A stretch of DNA of 52,780 nt from Pseudomonas fluorescens (lineage in GTDB: Bacteria; Pseudomonadota; Gammaproteobacteria; Pseudomonadales; Pseudomonadaceae), in the NCBI RefSeq assembly GCF_000967965.1, contig NZ_LACC01000048.1, forward strand, positions 1 through 52,780, given 5' to 3'. Within the stretch, counting starts at the first letter, position 1, and every line of letters begins with the position of its first letter. This document shows, one piece after another, positions 45,488 to 52,780 of this stretch. The notes beneath the pieces are model-generated. The model was not told the origin of the DNA. It did not search any database and saw only the letters and a list, made by a program, of their open reading frames with translations. A program made the position numbers and the translations under genes.

Positions 45488-46843
45488 CTACCTTTCCCGC
45501 ATCGCCTCGGTCCGCGCTTTCAACACCGGTTTAAGCAAGTAATCCAGCACCGTTTTCTCCCCGGTAATAATGTCCACCGTCGCCACCATCCCCGGGATGA
45601 TCAGCAGTGGTTTGACGTCCCCGCCCAAATGGTTTTTGTCAGTACGCACCTGAATCAGATAGAAGCTGTTGCCCTTGTCGTCGGTGATGGTGTCGGCCCC
45701 GATCAACTCCAGTTTGGCGCTCAGGCCGCCGTAAATGGTGTAGTCGTAGGCACTGAACTTGACCATGGCTTTCTGACCCGGATGCAGGAATGCAACGTCC
45801 TGCGGGCGGACCTTGGCTTCGATCAGCAGGTTGTCTTCCAGCGGCACGATTTCCACCATGTCACTGCCGGGCTGGACCACGCCGCCGATGGTGTTGACCT
45901 TCAACACCTTGATGATGCCGTGTACCGGCGAGACGACGGTGGTGCGGGTGACACGGTCGTCGATAGCAATGCTTGAGGCTGTGATTTTCGACAGGTCGGT
46001 GCGTTTCTCGTTCAGCTCTTTGGCGGCTTCCGAGCGGAAGGTTTGCTCCGACTCGTCGATCTTGCTTTTGATCTCGTTGATCGCCGATTCCGCCCGGGGA
46101 ATCGCCAGGGTGGTGGCGTTCAGCGAGCCGCGAATCTCCACCGCGCTGCGTTTGAGCCGCAGGATTTCCACCGGTGACACCGCACCCGTGCCCACCAACG
46201 GTGTGGACATGTTCATCTCTTGTTGCAGCAGCGCCAGGCTGGAACTGAACTGCCCCTGTTTTGAGCGGAACTCTGCAAGTTCCTGGGTTTTTTGCCGAAG
46301 TTGCTCGCTCAGGGTGCGCTGCTCGCTGGCCAGTCGACGTTGCCGCTGGTCGTACAGCGAGCGCTCGTCTTCGGCCACTTGCGGGGCCTTGGCGATCACT
46401 TCTTCTGACAGCTTGAACGGCCGGCCCTCGGCCTCGGCCGAAAGCCGTTCGACCTGCGCGGTCAAGGCATAGCGATCGGCTTCGCTTTCGCCCTTGTTCG
46501 ACAGGTAGCGGGTGTCATCCAGGCGCAGCAAGGTGTCGCCCTTGTTCACCATTTGTCCTTCACGGACGAAAATTTCAGTGACGATGCCGCCCTCCAGGTT
46601 CTGGATCACCTGGACCTTGCTCGAGGGAATCGCCTTGCCTTCGCCCATGGTCACTTCCTGCAACACGGCGAATTTGGCCCAGACCAGCGCACTGACCACC
46701 AGCCCGGCGGCCAGCCACACGGTGATTCGCGACCAGCGCGGTGAGTCCTGCAAGGAGGCGCCGGCGGTTTCCGGCATGAACTCGGTTTCGGCACTTTTGT
46801 TGAAACTGTCGAAGTAGCCACGGGATCCTTGATCGGCAGACAT
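45488..46843 (-). CDS. Type I secretion membrane fusion protein (LapC-like)
   Basis: 451 residues of the HlyD type. A cytosolic N-terminus, one membrane helix (about residues 36-56, 'ITVWLAAGLVVSALVWAKFA'), a lipoyl half ('NLEGGIVTEIFVREGQMVNK'), a long coiled coil (about 130-300) and the C-terminal beta domain ('VSPVHGIIKVLKVNTIGGVV', 'FLHPGQKAMVKFSAYDYTIY'). It joins the inner-membrane ABC protein to the outer-membrane TolC-like pore. Last gene of lapE-lapB-lapC; nine bases after lapB. The ATG has AGGAG eight bases upstream. Confidence 0.93.
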   Translation of the reverse strand: MSADQGSRGYFDSFNKSAETEFMPETAGASLQDSPRWSRITVWLAAGLVVSALVWAKFAVLQEVTMGEGKAIPSSKVQVIQNLEGGIVTEIFVREGQMVNKGDTLLRLDDTRYLSNKGESEADRYALTAQVERLSAEAEGRPFKLSEEVIAKAPQVAEDERSLYDQRQRRLASEQRTLSEQLRQKTQELAEFRSKQGQFSSSLALLQQEMNMSTPLVGTGAVSPVEILRLKRSAVEIRGSLNATTLAIPRAESAINEIKSKIDESEQTFRSEAAKELNEKRTDLSKITASSIAIDDRVTRTTVVSPVHGIIKVLKVNTIGGVVQPGSDMVEIVPLEDNLLIEAKVRPQDVAFLHPGQKAMVKFSAYDYTIYGGLSAKLELIGADTITDDKGNSFYLIQVRTDKNHLGGDVKPLLIIPGMVATVDIITGEKTVLDYLLKPVLKARTEAMRER

Positions 46844-46852
46844 GGGCTACTC

Positions 46853-49012
46853 CTAGACGGCCGCAGAGCCGACACGGCCCTTGCGCAGTGCATCGATGAC
46901 TGCTTCTTTCGGACCGTCGGCGACGACCCGTCCGTTGTCCAGCACCACCAACCGGTCCACCAGGCTCAGCATCGAGGTGCGATGGGTCACCAGCAGGATG
47001 GTTTTGCCTTGGACCCAGCCGTGAAGTTTTTGCCGCAGGACGTCTTCGCTGCTGTTGTCCATGGCGCTGGTGGGCTCGTCGAGCAGCATGATGGGCGGGT
47101 CGAGCAACATCGCCCGGGCCATCAATACGGCTTGGCGCTGGCCGCCGGACAACAGTTGCCCGCGCTCGCCCACGGGCCGGTCGAAGCCTTGCGGGTGCTG
47201 TCGGGCCAGTTCGGTTACGCCGGTCATTTCCGCCACTTCAAGCATGCGTGAGTCACTGATGTAGCGCGCGCCGAGGGTCAGGTTGTCGCGCAGGCTGCCG
47301 GCCAAAAGCGGCAGGTCGTGGGCGACGTAACCGATTTGATGGCGCAGGTCGGCGACGTCCAGTTGCCGCAGGTCCAGGCCATCGAGAAGCAATTGGCCTT
47401 CATCCGGTTCGTAGAAGCCCATCACCAGTCGCGCCAGGGTACTTTTGCCTGAGCCGCTGCGGCCGATGATGCCGACGCGCTCGCCGGGTTTCACACTGAA
47501 GCTGACATTGGCCAGGGCGGGAGAGCTCTGGCCGTTGTAGTGGAAGGTCACGCCGACAACATCCAGCGCGCCTTGCAGTTGGGTGCGCTCCAGCGGCCGT
47601 TGCCTGGCGTCGCGCTCCTGGGGCAGGCCCATCAGTGCGTCGGTGCTTTTCATGGTCAGTTGCGCTTGCTGGTAGCGGGTGATCAGGCCGGCGATCTGCC
47701 CCAGTGGTGCAAGCACCCGGCTGCCCAGCATGTAGCTGGCCACCAGGGCACCGACGCTGAGGTTGCCGGCGATGATGCTGTAGACCCCGGCGACGATGGT
47801 TGCCATGCCGGACAGTTGCTGGATGAACAGCGTGCCGTTGGTGGCGAGGGCCGAGAGGTTGCGCGCGTGGCTGTCGAGGCGGGTGAGGGCGCCGTGGGTG
47901 CTTTCCCATTTGTGCTGGCGTTCGCTTTCGGCGCTGCAGGCCTTGAGGGTTTCCAGGCCGCTGAGGGTTTCGATCAGCAGTGCCTGGCGTTCGGCGCCGA
48001 GGCTGAGGCTTTTCTGTACGGTATCGCGCAGGCGCACCTGGATCACCATGGCGAAGATGATGGTGATGGGAAACGCCAGAATCGGGATCACCACCAGCCA
48101 GCCACCGAGCAGGCCGATCACCAGCAGCATCAGCAAGCAGAAGGGCAAGTCGATCAGGCTGGTGAGGGTCACGGCGGTGAGAAATTCCCGCAGGCCCTGG
48201 AAGTCATGAATGCTTTGGGCGAAGCCACCGATGGTCGCCGGTCGCGCTTTCATCGCCATGCCGGTGATGCGCTCGAACAGGGTGGCCGACAGGATCACAT
48301 CGGTTTTCTTGCCGGCGGTATCGAGCAAGTGCGCGCGCACGACCCGCAGCACCAGTTCGAAAGCGGTGCCGATCAGCAGACCGATCGCCAGCACCCACAA
48401 GGTCGAAGTGGCCTGGTTCGGCACCACGCGGTCGTAGGTCTGCATCACGAACAGCGGCACCATCAACCCCAGCAGGTTGATCAGGAAGCTCGCCAGGATC
48501 GCATCGCTGTACAGCCATTTCGACAGCTTCAGCGTATCGCGAAACCATGCCTGGACCCGAGGTACCAGCGGCGAGCGCAAGTCTTCGAGTTCGTGGCGTG
48601 GCCGGGCAAACAACGCCTGGCCACTGTAGTGTTCGGCCAGCTCCTCGGGGCTGAGCCATTGTTCGCCGCCGTCGGCTTCGCTGGGCAGGATCAGCACCTT
48701 GCCGTCCTCGCCATAACGGCGCAGCACGGCCGTGCGGCCGTTGTTGAGCAACAGCAGCACGGGCAGGTTGAGCGCGGAGATGTCTTTGAGGTCGCGGCGC
48801 AGCAAGCGCGCCTGCAAACCGGCCCGGGCCGCTGCACGAGGCAGCAGGTCCAGGCTCAGGCGTTGGTGTGCCATTGGCAGCCCGGCACTGAGGCTGGCGC
48901 GGCTGACCGCCGCGCCGTGGAGTTTGCAGAGGATCAACAGACCGTCCAGAAGCGGGTCATCGAAGCTCAGGCGCGGATCGACACCAGTGTTGCCGGGTTC
49001 CATGCTGGTCAA
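46853..49012 (-). CDS. Type I secretion ABC transporter (LapB-like)
   Basis: 719 residues in three parts. An N-terminal C39-peptidase-like domain (1-150) lacks the catalytic Cys/His set, so it binds but does not cut the substrate. The transmembrane domain spans about 165-440. The nucleotide-binding domain has Walker A 'GRSGSGKST' at 517-525, the signature 'LSGGQ' at 621-625, Walker B 'LLDE' at 643-646 and the H-loop His near 677. It drives export of the divergent giant adhesin. The start is a TTG at 49012: GGGAG sits exactly eight bases upstream, whereas the next ATG (49003) is too far from it. Confidence 0.93.
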   Translation of the reverse strand: MTSMEPGNTGVDPRLSFDDPLLDGLLILCKLHGAAVSRASLSAGLPMAHQRLSLDLLPRAAARAGLQARLLRRDLKDISALNLPVLLLLNNGRTAVLRRYGEDGKVLILPSEADGGEQWLSPEELAEHYSGQALFARPRHELEDLRSPLVPRVQAWFRDTLKLSKWLYSDAILASFLINLLGLMVPLFVMQTYDRVVPNQATSTLWVLAIGLLIGTAFELVLRVVRAHLLDTAGKKTDVILSATLFERITGMAMKARPATIGGFAQSIHDFQGLREFLTAVTLTSLIDLPFCLLMLLVIGLLGGWLVVIPILAFPITIIFAMVIQVRLRDTVQKSLSLGAERQALLIETLSGLETLKACSAESERQHKWESTHGALTRLDSHARNLSALATNGTLFIQQLSGMATIVAGVYSIIAGNLSVGALVASYMLGSRVLAPLGQIAGLITRYQQAQLTMKSTDALMGLPQERDARQRPLERTQLQGALDVVGVTFHYNGQSSPALANVSFSVKPGERVGIIGRSGSGKSTLARLVMGFYEPDEGQLLLDGLDLRQLDVADLRHQIGYVAHDLPLLAGSLRDNLTLGARYISDSRMLEVAEMTGVTELARQHPQGFDRPVGERGQLLSGGQRQAVLMARAMLLDPPIMLLDEPTSAMDNSSEDVLRQKLHGWVQGKTILLVTHRTSMLSLVDRLVVLDNGRVVADGPKEAVIDALRKGRVGSAAV

Positions 49013-49064
49013 ATTGATTGCTCCCGTTGCTCTACGGCAATTGACAGATATCTGCGTATCACAC

Positions 49065-49150
49065 TGTAGGAGCTGCCGCCGGCTGTGATCTTTTGATCTT
49101 GTTTGCTCAAAAGCAAAGTCAAAAGATCGCAGCCGGCGGCAGCTCCTGCA
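49065..49150. repeat. Large inverted repeat between lapE and lapB
   Basis: 32-base arms 49065-49096 and 49119-49150 pair at 30 of 32 positions around a 22-base loop. It is a frequent Pseudomonas dispersed palindrome ('GTAGGAGCTGCCG..GGCTG.GATCTTTTGA'). It falls inside the lapE-lapB interval and could modulate relative expression of the two. Confidence 0.88.
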
Positions 49151-49161
49151 CGGGTACTTCG

Positions 49162-50526
49162 TTATTTCATTTCAGGCAGACGGGCTTCGTTTTTCACTTC
49201 GGTCTGGGCGATCGCGTCGGCGGGCAGTACGACCCGTTGCTTGCTCAGCAACTGGCCCATGTTCGCCAGGACACGGTACATCGAGAACTCTTCGGTGTAG
49301 CGCACTTCGGTGTAGCGACGGTTGGCGTTGTAGAGCTCGTTTTCACTGTCGAGCAGGTCCAGCAGTGTCCGTTGGCCGAGGCCGAACTGATCCTGATAGG
49401 CGATGCGTACGCGCTTGCTGGTGTCGGCGTATTCACGGGCGGTCGGGGTTTGTTTCTTGGCATTGACCATGGCGTTCCAGGCCAGGTGAATGTTCTCGTT
49501 GAGCTGGCGCAGGGCATTGTTGCGGATGTCCATGGCCTGGTTGATCTTGTGCGAGTCGGAGGCCAGGCGCGCCTTGTCGCTGCCGCCGCGGAACAGGTTG
49601 TAGTTCATCACCACGCCGACCCGCCATTCGTTGTCGTGGCCTTCATCCCCCTGCACGTTGTTGTTCGCGCCCACTGCCGCCTCGCCGTCTAAACGTGGGT
49701 AGAACGGCGACTTGGCGACTTCGTACTGGCTTTCGGCTGATTGCACGTCGGCCTGGGCCGATTTCAGGTAAGGGTTGTTTTCCACCATGCTCTGCTGGGC
49801 TTCCGGCAGGGAGGCAGGGACTTCGCCGCGAATCGACGGCGGGGCTTCCAGTTCATCGGGCATGCGCCCCACGACGGCATAGAAATTCGACTCGGCATCG
49901 GCCAGATCGACTTCGGCAGTGTCGAGGTTGTTTTCCGCCAGTGCCCGGCGAGCGCTGGACTGGTCGGCATCGGCGTTGCTGCCCACGCCGCGCTGGGTGC
50001 GCAGTCCGATCTGGTCGTTGACCCGCAAGTGCGCTTGCAGGTTGTTCTTGGCCAGTGTCACCAGTTCGCGGCGCTTGAGGACATCCAGGTAAACCTCGGT
50101 GGTGCGCAGGGCCAGATCCTGAGCCGTACCCTGAGCGTAATAGGCGCGCGAGTTGACCACGCCTTTGGTGCGTTCGACTTCATTGGAAGTGTTGAACCCG
50201 TCGAAGAGCATTTGCCGCAGGCGCAATTCCGACTGGGTGTAGTTCAAGGTTTCGGTGTTGTGCCCGCCGGGGGTGAGCGCCCGGGTATTGGTGTTATCGC
50301 TGTACCCGCGCCCGTAGGCAGCATTCAAATCAACCGATGGATAAAAGCCCCCTTTGGCGACCTTCACGTCCTCATCCGCCGACAGTCGGCTGTCCACACG
50401 GGATGCCAGTTCCGGGTGAGTCGCAATGGTGCTCTGGATCGCTTCGGTCAGCGTCATGGCCTGAGCCTGGGATGAGCAGGCCATGGCCAAAAGAACCGCG
50501 CTGCAGAGGGGGGTTAATAGGCGCAT
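49162..50526 (-). CDS. TolC-family outer-membrane protein of type I secretion (LapE-like)
   Basis: 454 residues. The signal peptide (1-24, ending 'SSQAQA') is followed by the two long repeated alpha-helical hairpins and barrel strands of the TolC fold ('MTLTEAIQSTIATHPELASR' near the N-terminus; 'RVGVVMNYNLFRGGSDKARL' near 310; 'AYQDQFGLGQRTLLDLLDSE' near 390). It forms the outer-membrane channel for the adhesin; LapA-like proteins may remain lodged in it by their N-terminal plug. The ATG at 50526 has AGGGAG six bases upstream. First gene of the minus-strand secretion run. Confidence 0.93.
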   Translation of the reverse strand: MRLLTPLCSAVLLAMACSSQAQAMTLTEAIQSTIATHPELASRVDSRLSADEDVKVAKGGFYPSVDLNAAYGRGYSDNTNTRALTPGGHNTETLNYTQSELRLRQMLFDGFNTSNEVERTKGVVNSRAYYAQGTAQDLALRTTEVYLDVLKRRELVTLAKNNLQAHLRVNDQIGLRTQRGVGSNADADQSSARRALAENNLDTAEVDLADAESNFYAVVGRMPDELEAPPSIRGEVPASLPEAQQSMVENNPYLKSAQADVQSAESQYEVAKSPFYPRLDGEAAVGANNNVQGDEGHDNEWRVGVVMNYNLFRGGSDKARLASDSHKINQAMDIRNNALRQLNENIHLAWNAMVNAKKQTPTAREYADTSKRVRIAYQDQFGLGQRTLLDLLDSENELYNANRRYTEVRYTEEFSMYRVLANMGQLLSKQRVVLPADAIAQTEVKNEARLPEMK

Positions 50527-50562
50527 GTACATCTCCCTGATTCCTGATGGTGCTTATCCGTC

Positions 50563-50576
50563 GCCAATTATTTGAC
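50563..50576. promoter_or_regulatory. FleQ-box-like sequence
   Basis: GCCAATTATTTGAC matches the remembered FleQ consensus GTCAATAAATTGAC at 11 of 14 bases, inside a wider dyad (GTCG...CGAC, 50560-50579). FleQ, a c-di-GMP-responsive regulator, controls lap-type adhesion genes in related species. It lies 37-50 bp before the lapE start. Confidence 0.4.
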
Positions 50577-50847
50577 GACATTTATAGGTAAAGTTGTTTC
50601 ACATCTTTAACACAAGAGCTAAGAACATTTTGAAGCGTAGCTAAGAAATTTTTTTCATAACGCTTATGCCAAAAAAAACTTATGCGCTCTGCAAAATCCA
50701 GCACATTGTTCAACTCGAAAACCCTTGTTTTACGAGCTCTAGGGCGCTCATCGAGGGCTTGAGGAAAGTTCCAATCCACTTATCGACAAAGAGCGGAGAA
50801 GTGCTGGAGGGGAGGGACGCGAGCGATCTGGTGGTGACGGTTTTTTG

Positions 50848-50859
50848 TCACTCGAGTGA
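50848..50859. promoter_or_regulatory. Perfect palindrome upstream of the adhesin gene
   Basis: TCACTCGAGTGA, 12 bp, with the overlapping pair GTGAC (50834-50838) / GTCAC (50847-50851). About 255 bp upstream of the adhesin ATG. A regulator site is possible; none is assigned. Confidence 0.35.
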
Positions 50860-51114
50860 TTCAAGATCGTTACGCATCGCTCACAGGCAACGTTGTTGCG
50901 CACAGGGATCCGATGCCATTGATTGCAGAGGGGTTTTCCCGAAATCGTAAACAGCGCCGTGAGCGACTGGCTGGGCGAGATCGGTGCCGGGGCCACGGCT
51001 TACTCAAGTAAACCGGCACCCGGAACACGATCCGCCAGACAACCCGCTCGAGCCATGAGCACGTTCTTCGCACAATCAAGGTGCCGACAGCGGTTGGCAG
51101 CGGAGGAAGTGCAC

Positions 51115-52780
51115 ATGGCAACGCTCATCGGAATCGTCAGTAAGGTCATCGGTCAGGTGTTCGCAGTTGCGAGCGACGGCACCCGGCGTGCTTTAGTCGA
51201 AGGGGACAGGCTGTTCGCTGGCGACCAACTGACCACTGGCGCTGAAGGCGCGGTGGCGGTGCATCTGCAAAATGGCCAGGAACTGACCCTCGGGCGCGAC
51301 AGCAGCATGCAGATGACACCGCAGTTGCTCGCCAATCAGATTCCCCATGTGGACTCGCCTGAAGCCCTGACGCCGAGCGAAGCGCAACTGACCGATGTCG
51401 AACAGCTGCAAAAAGCCATTGCGGCGGGCGACGACCCGACCCAAACCGCTGAAGCCACCGCTGCCGGGCCTGCCACGACTGCCGGTATACCGGGTGGCAT
51501 CGCGGGCAGCGGCCATAGTTTTGTCCTGCTCGAAGAAGTGGGCGGGCGTGTCGATCCGATCATCGGCTTCCCCACAGCCGGGTTCAATGGCATTCCCGAA
51601 CTTCCCGAAGAACGCCTGAACGCTAATCCGGACAACGCTGTAGCGGCCGATGCCCCTGTGGTTCCGCCGGTGGTTGTGCAGGTACCGAACAATCCGGTCA
51701 CCTTCGAAGGCCTGTCGGCGCAGAACGGCGAGCGGACCGTCAATGAAGCCAACCTGGCCGACGGTTCGGCGCGGAACGAAGGCTCGTTGACGCGAAGCGG
51801 CACCTTCACCATCAACGCGCCAGACGGGCTGACCAGTCTCAGCATCGGCGCAATCAACTTGATCAGCGGCGGCGTGGCGGCAGGTTTCCCGCAGACGATC
51901 ACCTCCCCGCTGGGCAGCACGCTGACCGTCACCAGTTACAACCCGGCCACGGGCGTGGTCAGTTACAGCTACACCCTCAACCGTGCCGAATCCCAAGCGA
52001 GCGGCGAGGGTACCAACAGTCTTGTCGAACACGTCACCGTGGTGGCCATTGACAGCAATGGCGACAGCACTACCGGTACGCTGGATATCAGCATCATCGA
52101 CGACGTACCGAAAGCAGTCGATGACAACAATGGCATCGCCTCGGAAACCCTGCTGACCCTCAACGGCAATGTGCTGACCAACGATGTGCAAGGCGCGGAC
52201 CGGGTGCCGCTCGGTGAAAACAGCGGCCCGATCACCCCCGGCACCTTCACCGGCACCTACGGCACCCTGGTGCTGAATGCCAACGGCACGTACACCTACA
52301 CGCTGAGCACCAGCGATGCCGACTTCAAAGCCCTGCACGGCGGTGGCGACGGTACCGAAACCTTCACCTACACCCTCACCGATTCGGACGGCGACAGCAG
52401 CACCGCGAACCTGGTGCTGCAGATCCACAACAACGATGATCCCGTCACCATCGATGGCCTGAGCGTCACCGGTGGTGAGCTCACCGTCTTCGAGAAAAAC
52501 CTCAGCGACGGCAGCGCACCGGATGCCACCGCGCTGACCCAGAACGGCACCTTCACCGTCGCCGCCCTCGACGGCGTCACGACCCTGACCGTGGGCGGCA
52601 TTGCCGTGGTCACTGCTGGCGTGGCGGCGGGTTTTCCGCAATCGATCACCACCCCGTTGGGCAGCACGCTGACCATCACCGGGTTCAACGCGGCGACCGG
52701 CGTGGTGAGCTACAGCTACACCCTGAACGATAACGAAGCCCACCCCAATGCCAGCGGCGCCAACACCCTGCCTGAACAGT
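51115..52780 (+). CDS. LapA/MapA-like giant adhesin, 5' part (runs off the window)
   Basis: 555 codons are open to the window end with no stop, so the gene continues. The N-terminus is a retention module ('LIGIVSKVIGQVFAVASDGT', then 'GDRLFAGDQLTTGAEGAVAV'), which anchors the protein in the outer-membrane pore. A LapG-type protease site TAAG is at residues 115-118. From about residue 199 repeats begin: residues 199-447 and 448-555 onward are in register with a 249-residue period, each with 'GVAAGFPQ.IT.PLGSTLT' and 'TGVVSYSYTLN'. Strong ribosome site GGAGGAAG before the ATG. Secreted by the divergent lapEBC-like genes; cell-surface attachment is inferred. It could be LapA or its paralogue MapA. 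Confidence 0.9.
   Translation, partial: MATLIGIVSKVIGQVFAVASDGTRRALVEGDRLFAGDQLTTGAEGAVAVHLQNGQELTLGRDSSMQMTPQLLANQIPHVDSPEALTPSEAQLTDVEQLQKAIAAGDDPTQTAEATAAGPATTAGIPGGIAGSGHSFVLLEEVGGRVDPIIGFPTAGFNGIPELPEERLNANPDNAVAADAPVVPPVVVQVPNNPVTFEGLSAQNGERTVNEANLADGSARNEGSLTRSGTFTINAPDGLTSLSIGAINLISGGVAAGFPQTITSPLGSTLTVTSYNPATGVVSYSYTLNRAESQASGEGTNSLVEHVTVVAIDSNGDSTTGTLDISIIDDVPKAVDDNNGIASETLLTLNGNVLTNDVQGADRVPLGENSGPITPGTFTGTYGTLVLNANGTYTYTLSTSDADFKALHGGGDGTETFTYTLTDSDGDSSTANLVLQIHNNDDPVTIDGLSVTGGELTVFEKNLSDGSAPDATALTQNGTFTVAALDGVTTLTVGGIAVVTAGVAAGFPQSITTPLGSTLTITGFNAATGVVSYSYTLNDNEAHPNASGANTLPEQ

Larger units (their letters stand above)
50527..51114. promoter_or_regulatory. 588-bp divergent promoter region of the lapE-like operon and adhesin
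   Basis: No supported gene. An AT-rich stretch (about 50562-50720) lies next to lapE, with a FleQ-box-like sequence at 50563-50576. A perfect palindrome TCACTCGAGTGA (50848-50859) partly overlapping a GTGAC/GTCAC pair (50834-50851) lies toward the adhesin. A plus-strand open frame from 50666 has no family resemblance and covers this control DNA. Confidence 0.55.

Noticed and set aside
50666..50950. 94-codon plus-strand open frame in the lapE-adhesin interval
   Set aside because: Codon use is unlike neighbours, no ribosome site, and it covers what looks like control DNA with palindromes.

Overview
The window looks like chromosomal DNA of a Pseudomonas of the P. fluorescens group. Supporting signs are high GC with Pseudomonas codon use, many REP/BIME palindromes of the 'GTGGGAGCGAGCTTGCTCGCG' kind, aceK and hrpA, a fabH2-type ketoacyl synthase, the gbuA/gbuR guanidinobutyrate locus, a PA1414-type mini-gene next to it, and a Lap-type type I secretion system with a giant adhesin. 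No rRNA, tRNA, CRISPR array, prophage or transposase was recognised. Strain-level identity cannot be given.

Layout. 1-55 is the 3' end (domain V tail and domain VI) of a group II intron whose body lies outside the window; 56-484 holds no gene I can support. 485-9698 carries two EamA exporters in convergent orientation, aceK, hrpA and a fabH2-like gene. 10037-13483 holds a large Porin_5 porin, a FemAB-like acyltransferase and aquaporin Z. 13673-17908 is a minus-strand run: LysR regulator, alpha/beta hydrolase, periplasmic cyclophilin, then an ABC exporter closed by a terminator. 17958-25079 contains a small secreted protein, azoR, a third EamA transporter, a LysR/YcaC-type hydrolase divergent pair, an MscM-like channel and a DEAD-box helicase.

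25141-29711 is a compact catabolic island. A CitMHS carboxylate transporter is divergent from an HMG-CoA-lyase-family gene, a class III CoA-transferase and an IclR regulator. Three 17-bp operator-like palindromes sit in the divergent promoter. My inference is uptake, CoA activation and cleavage of 3-hydroxy-3-methylglutarate or a close relative.

29758-37496 is mixed accessory sequence: a REP-truncated small gene, DUF899, a DUF6279 lipoprotein, a TorF-type outer-membrane protein, a 62-aa protein, a CvfB-like S1 protein, a fourth EamA gene overlapping tail-to-tail with a YbfB-type MFS gene, and a LysR gene. 37632-44741 resembles the PA1414-PA1422 segment of P. aeruginosa: PA1414-like mini-gene, ACP-like protein without the pantetheine serine, MBL hydrolase, sodium:solute symporter, NCS1 permease, NTF2-like protein, guanidinobutyrase and GbuR. 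A DTW-domain tRNA-modification gene follows.

45488-52780 is a surface-adhesion module. LapC-, LapB- and LapE-like type I secretion genes on the minus strand are divergent from the 5' end of a LapA/MapA-like adhesin. The adhesin has an N-terminal retention module, a TAAG LapG-type cleavage motif and the first 249-residue repeats, and it runs off the window end. The 588-bp divergent promoter holds a FleQ-box-like sequence and a 12-bp perfect palindrome.
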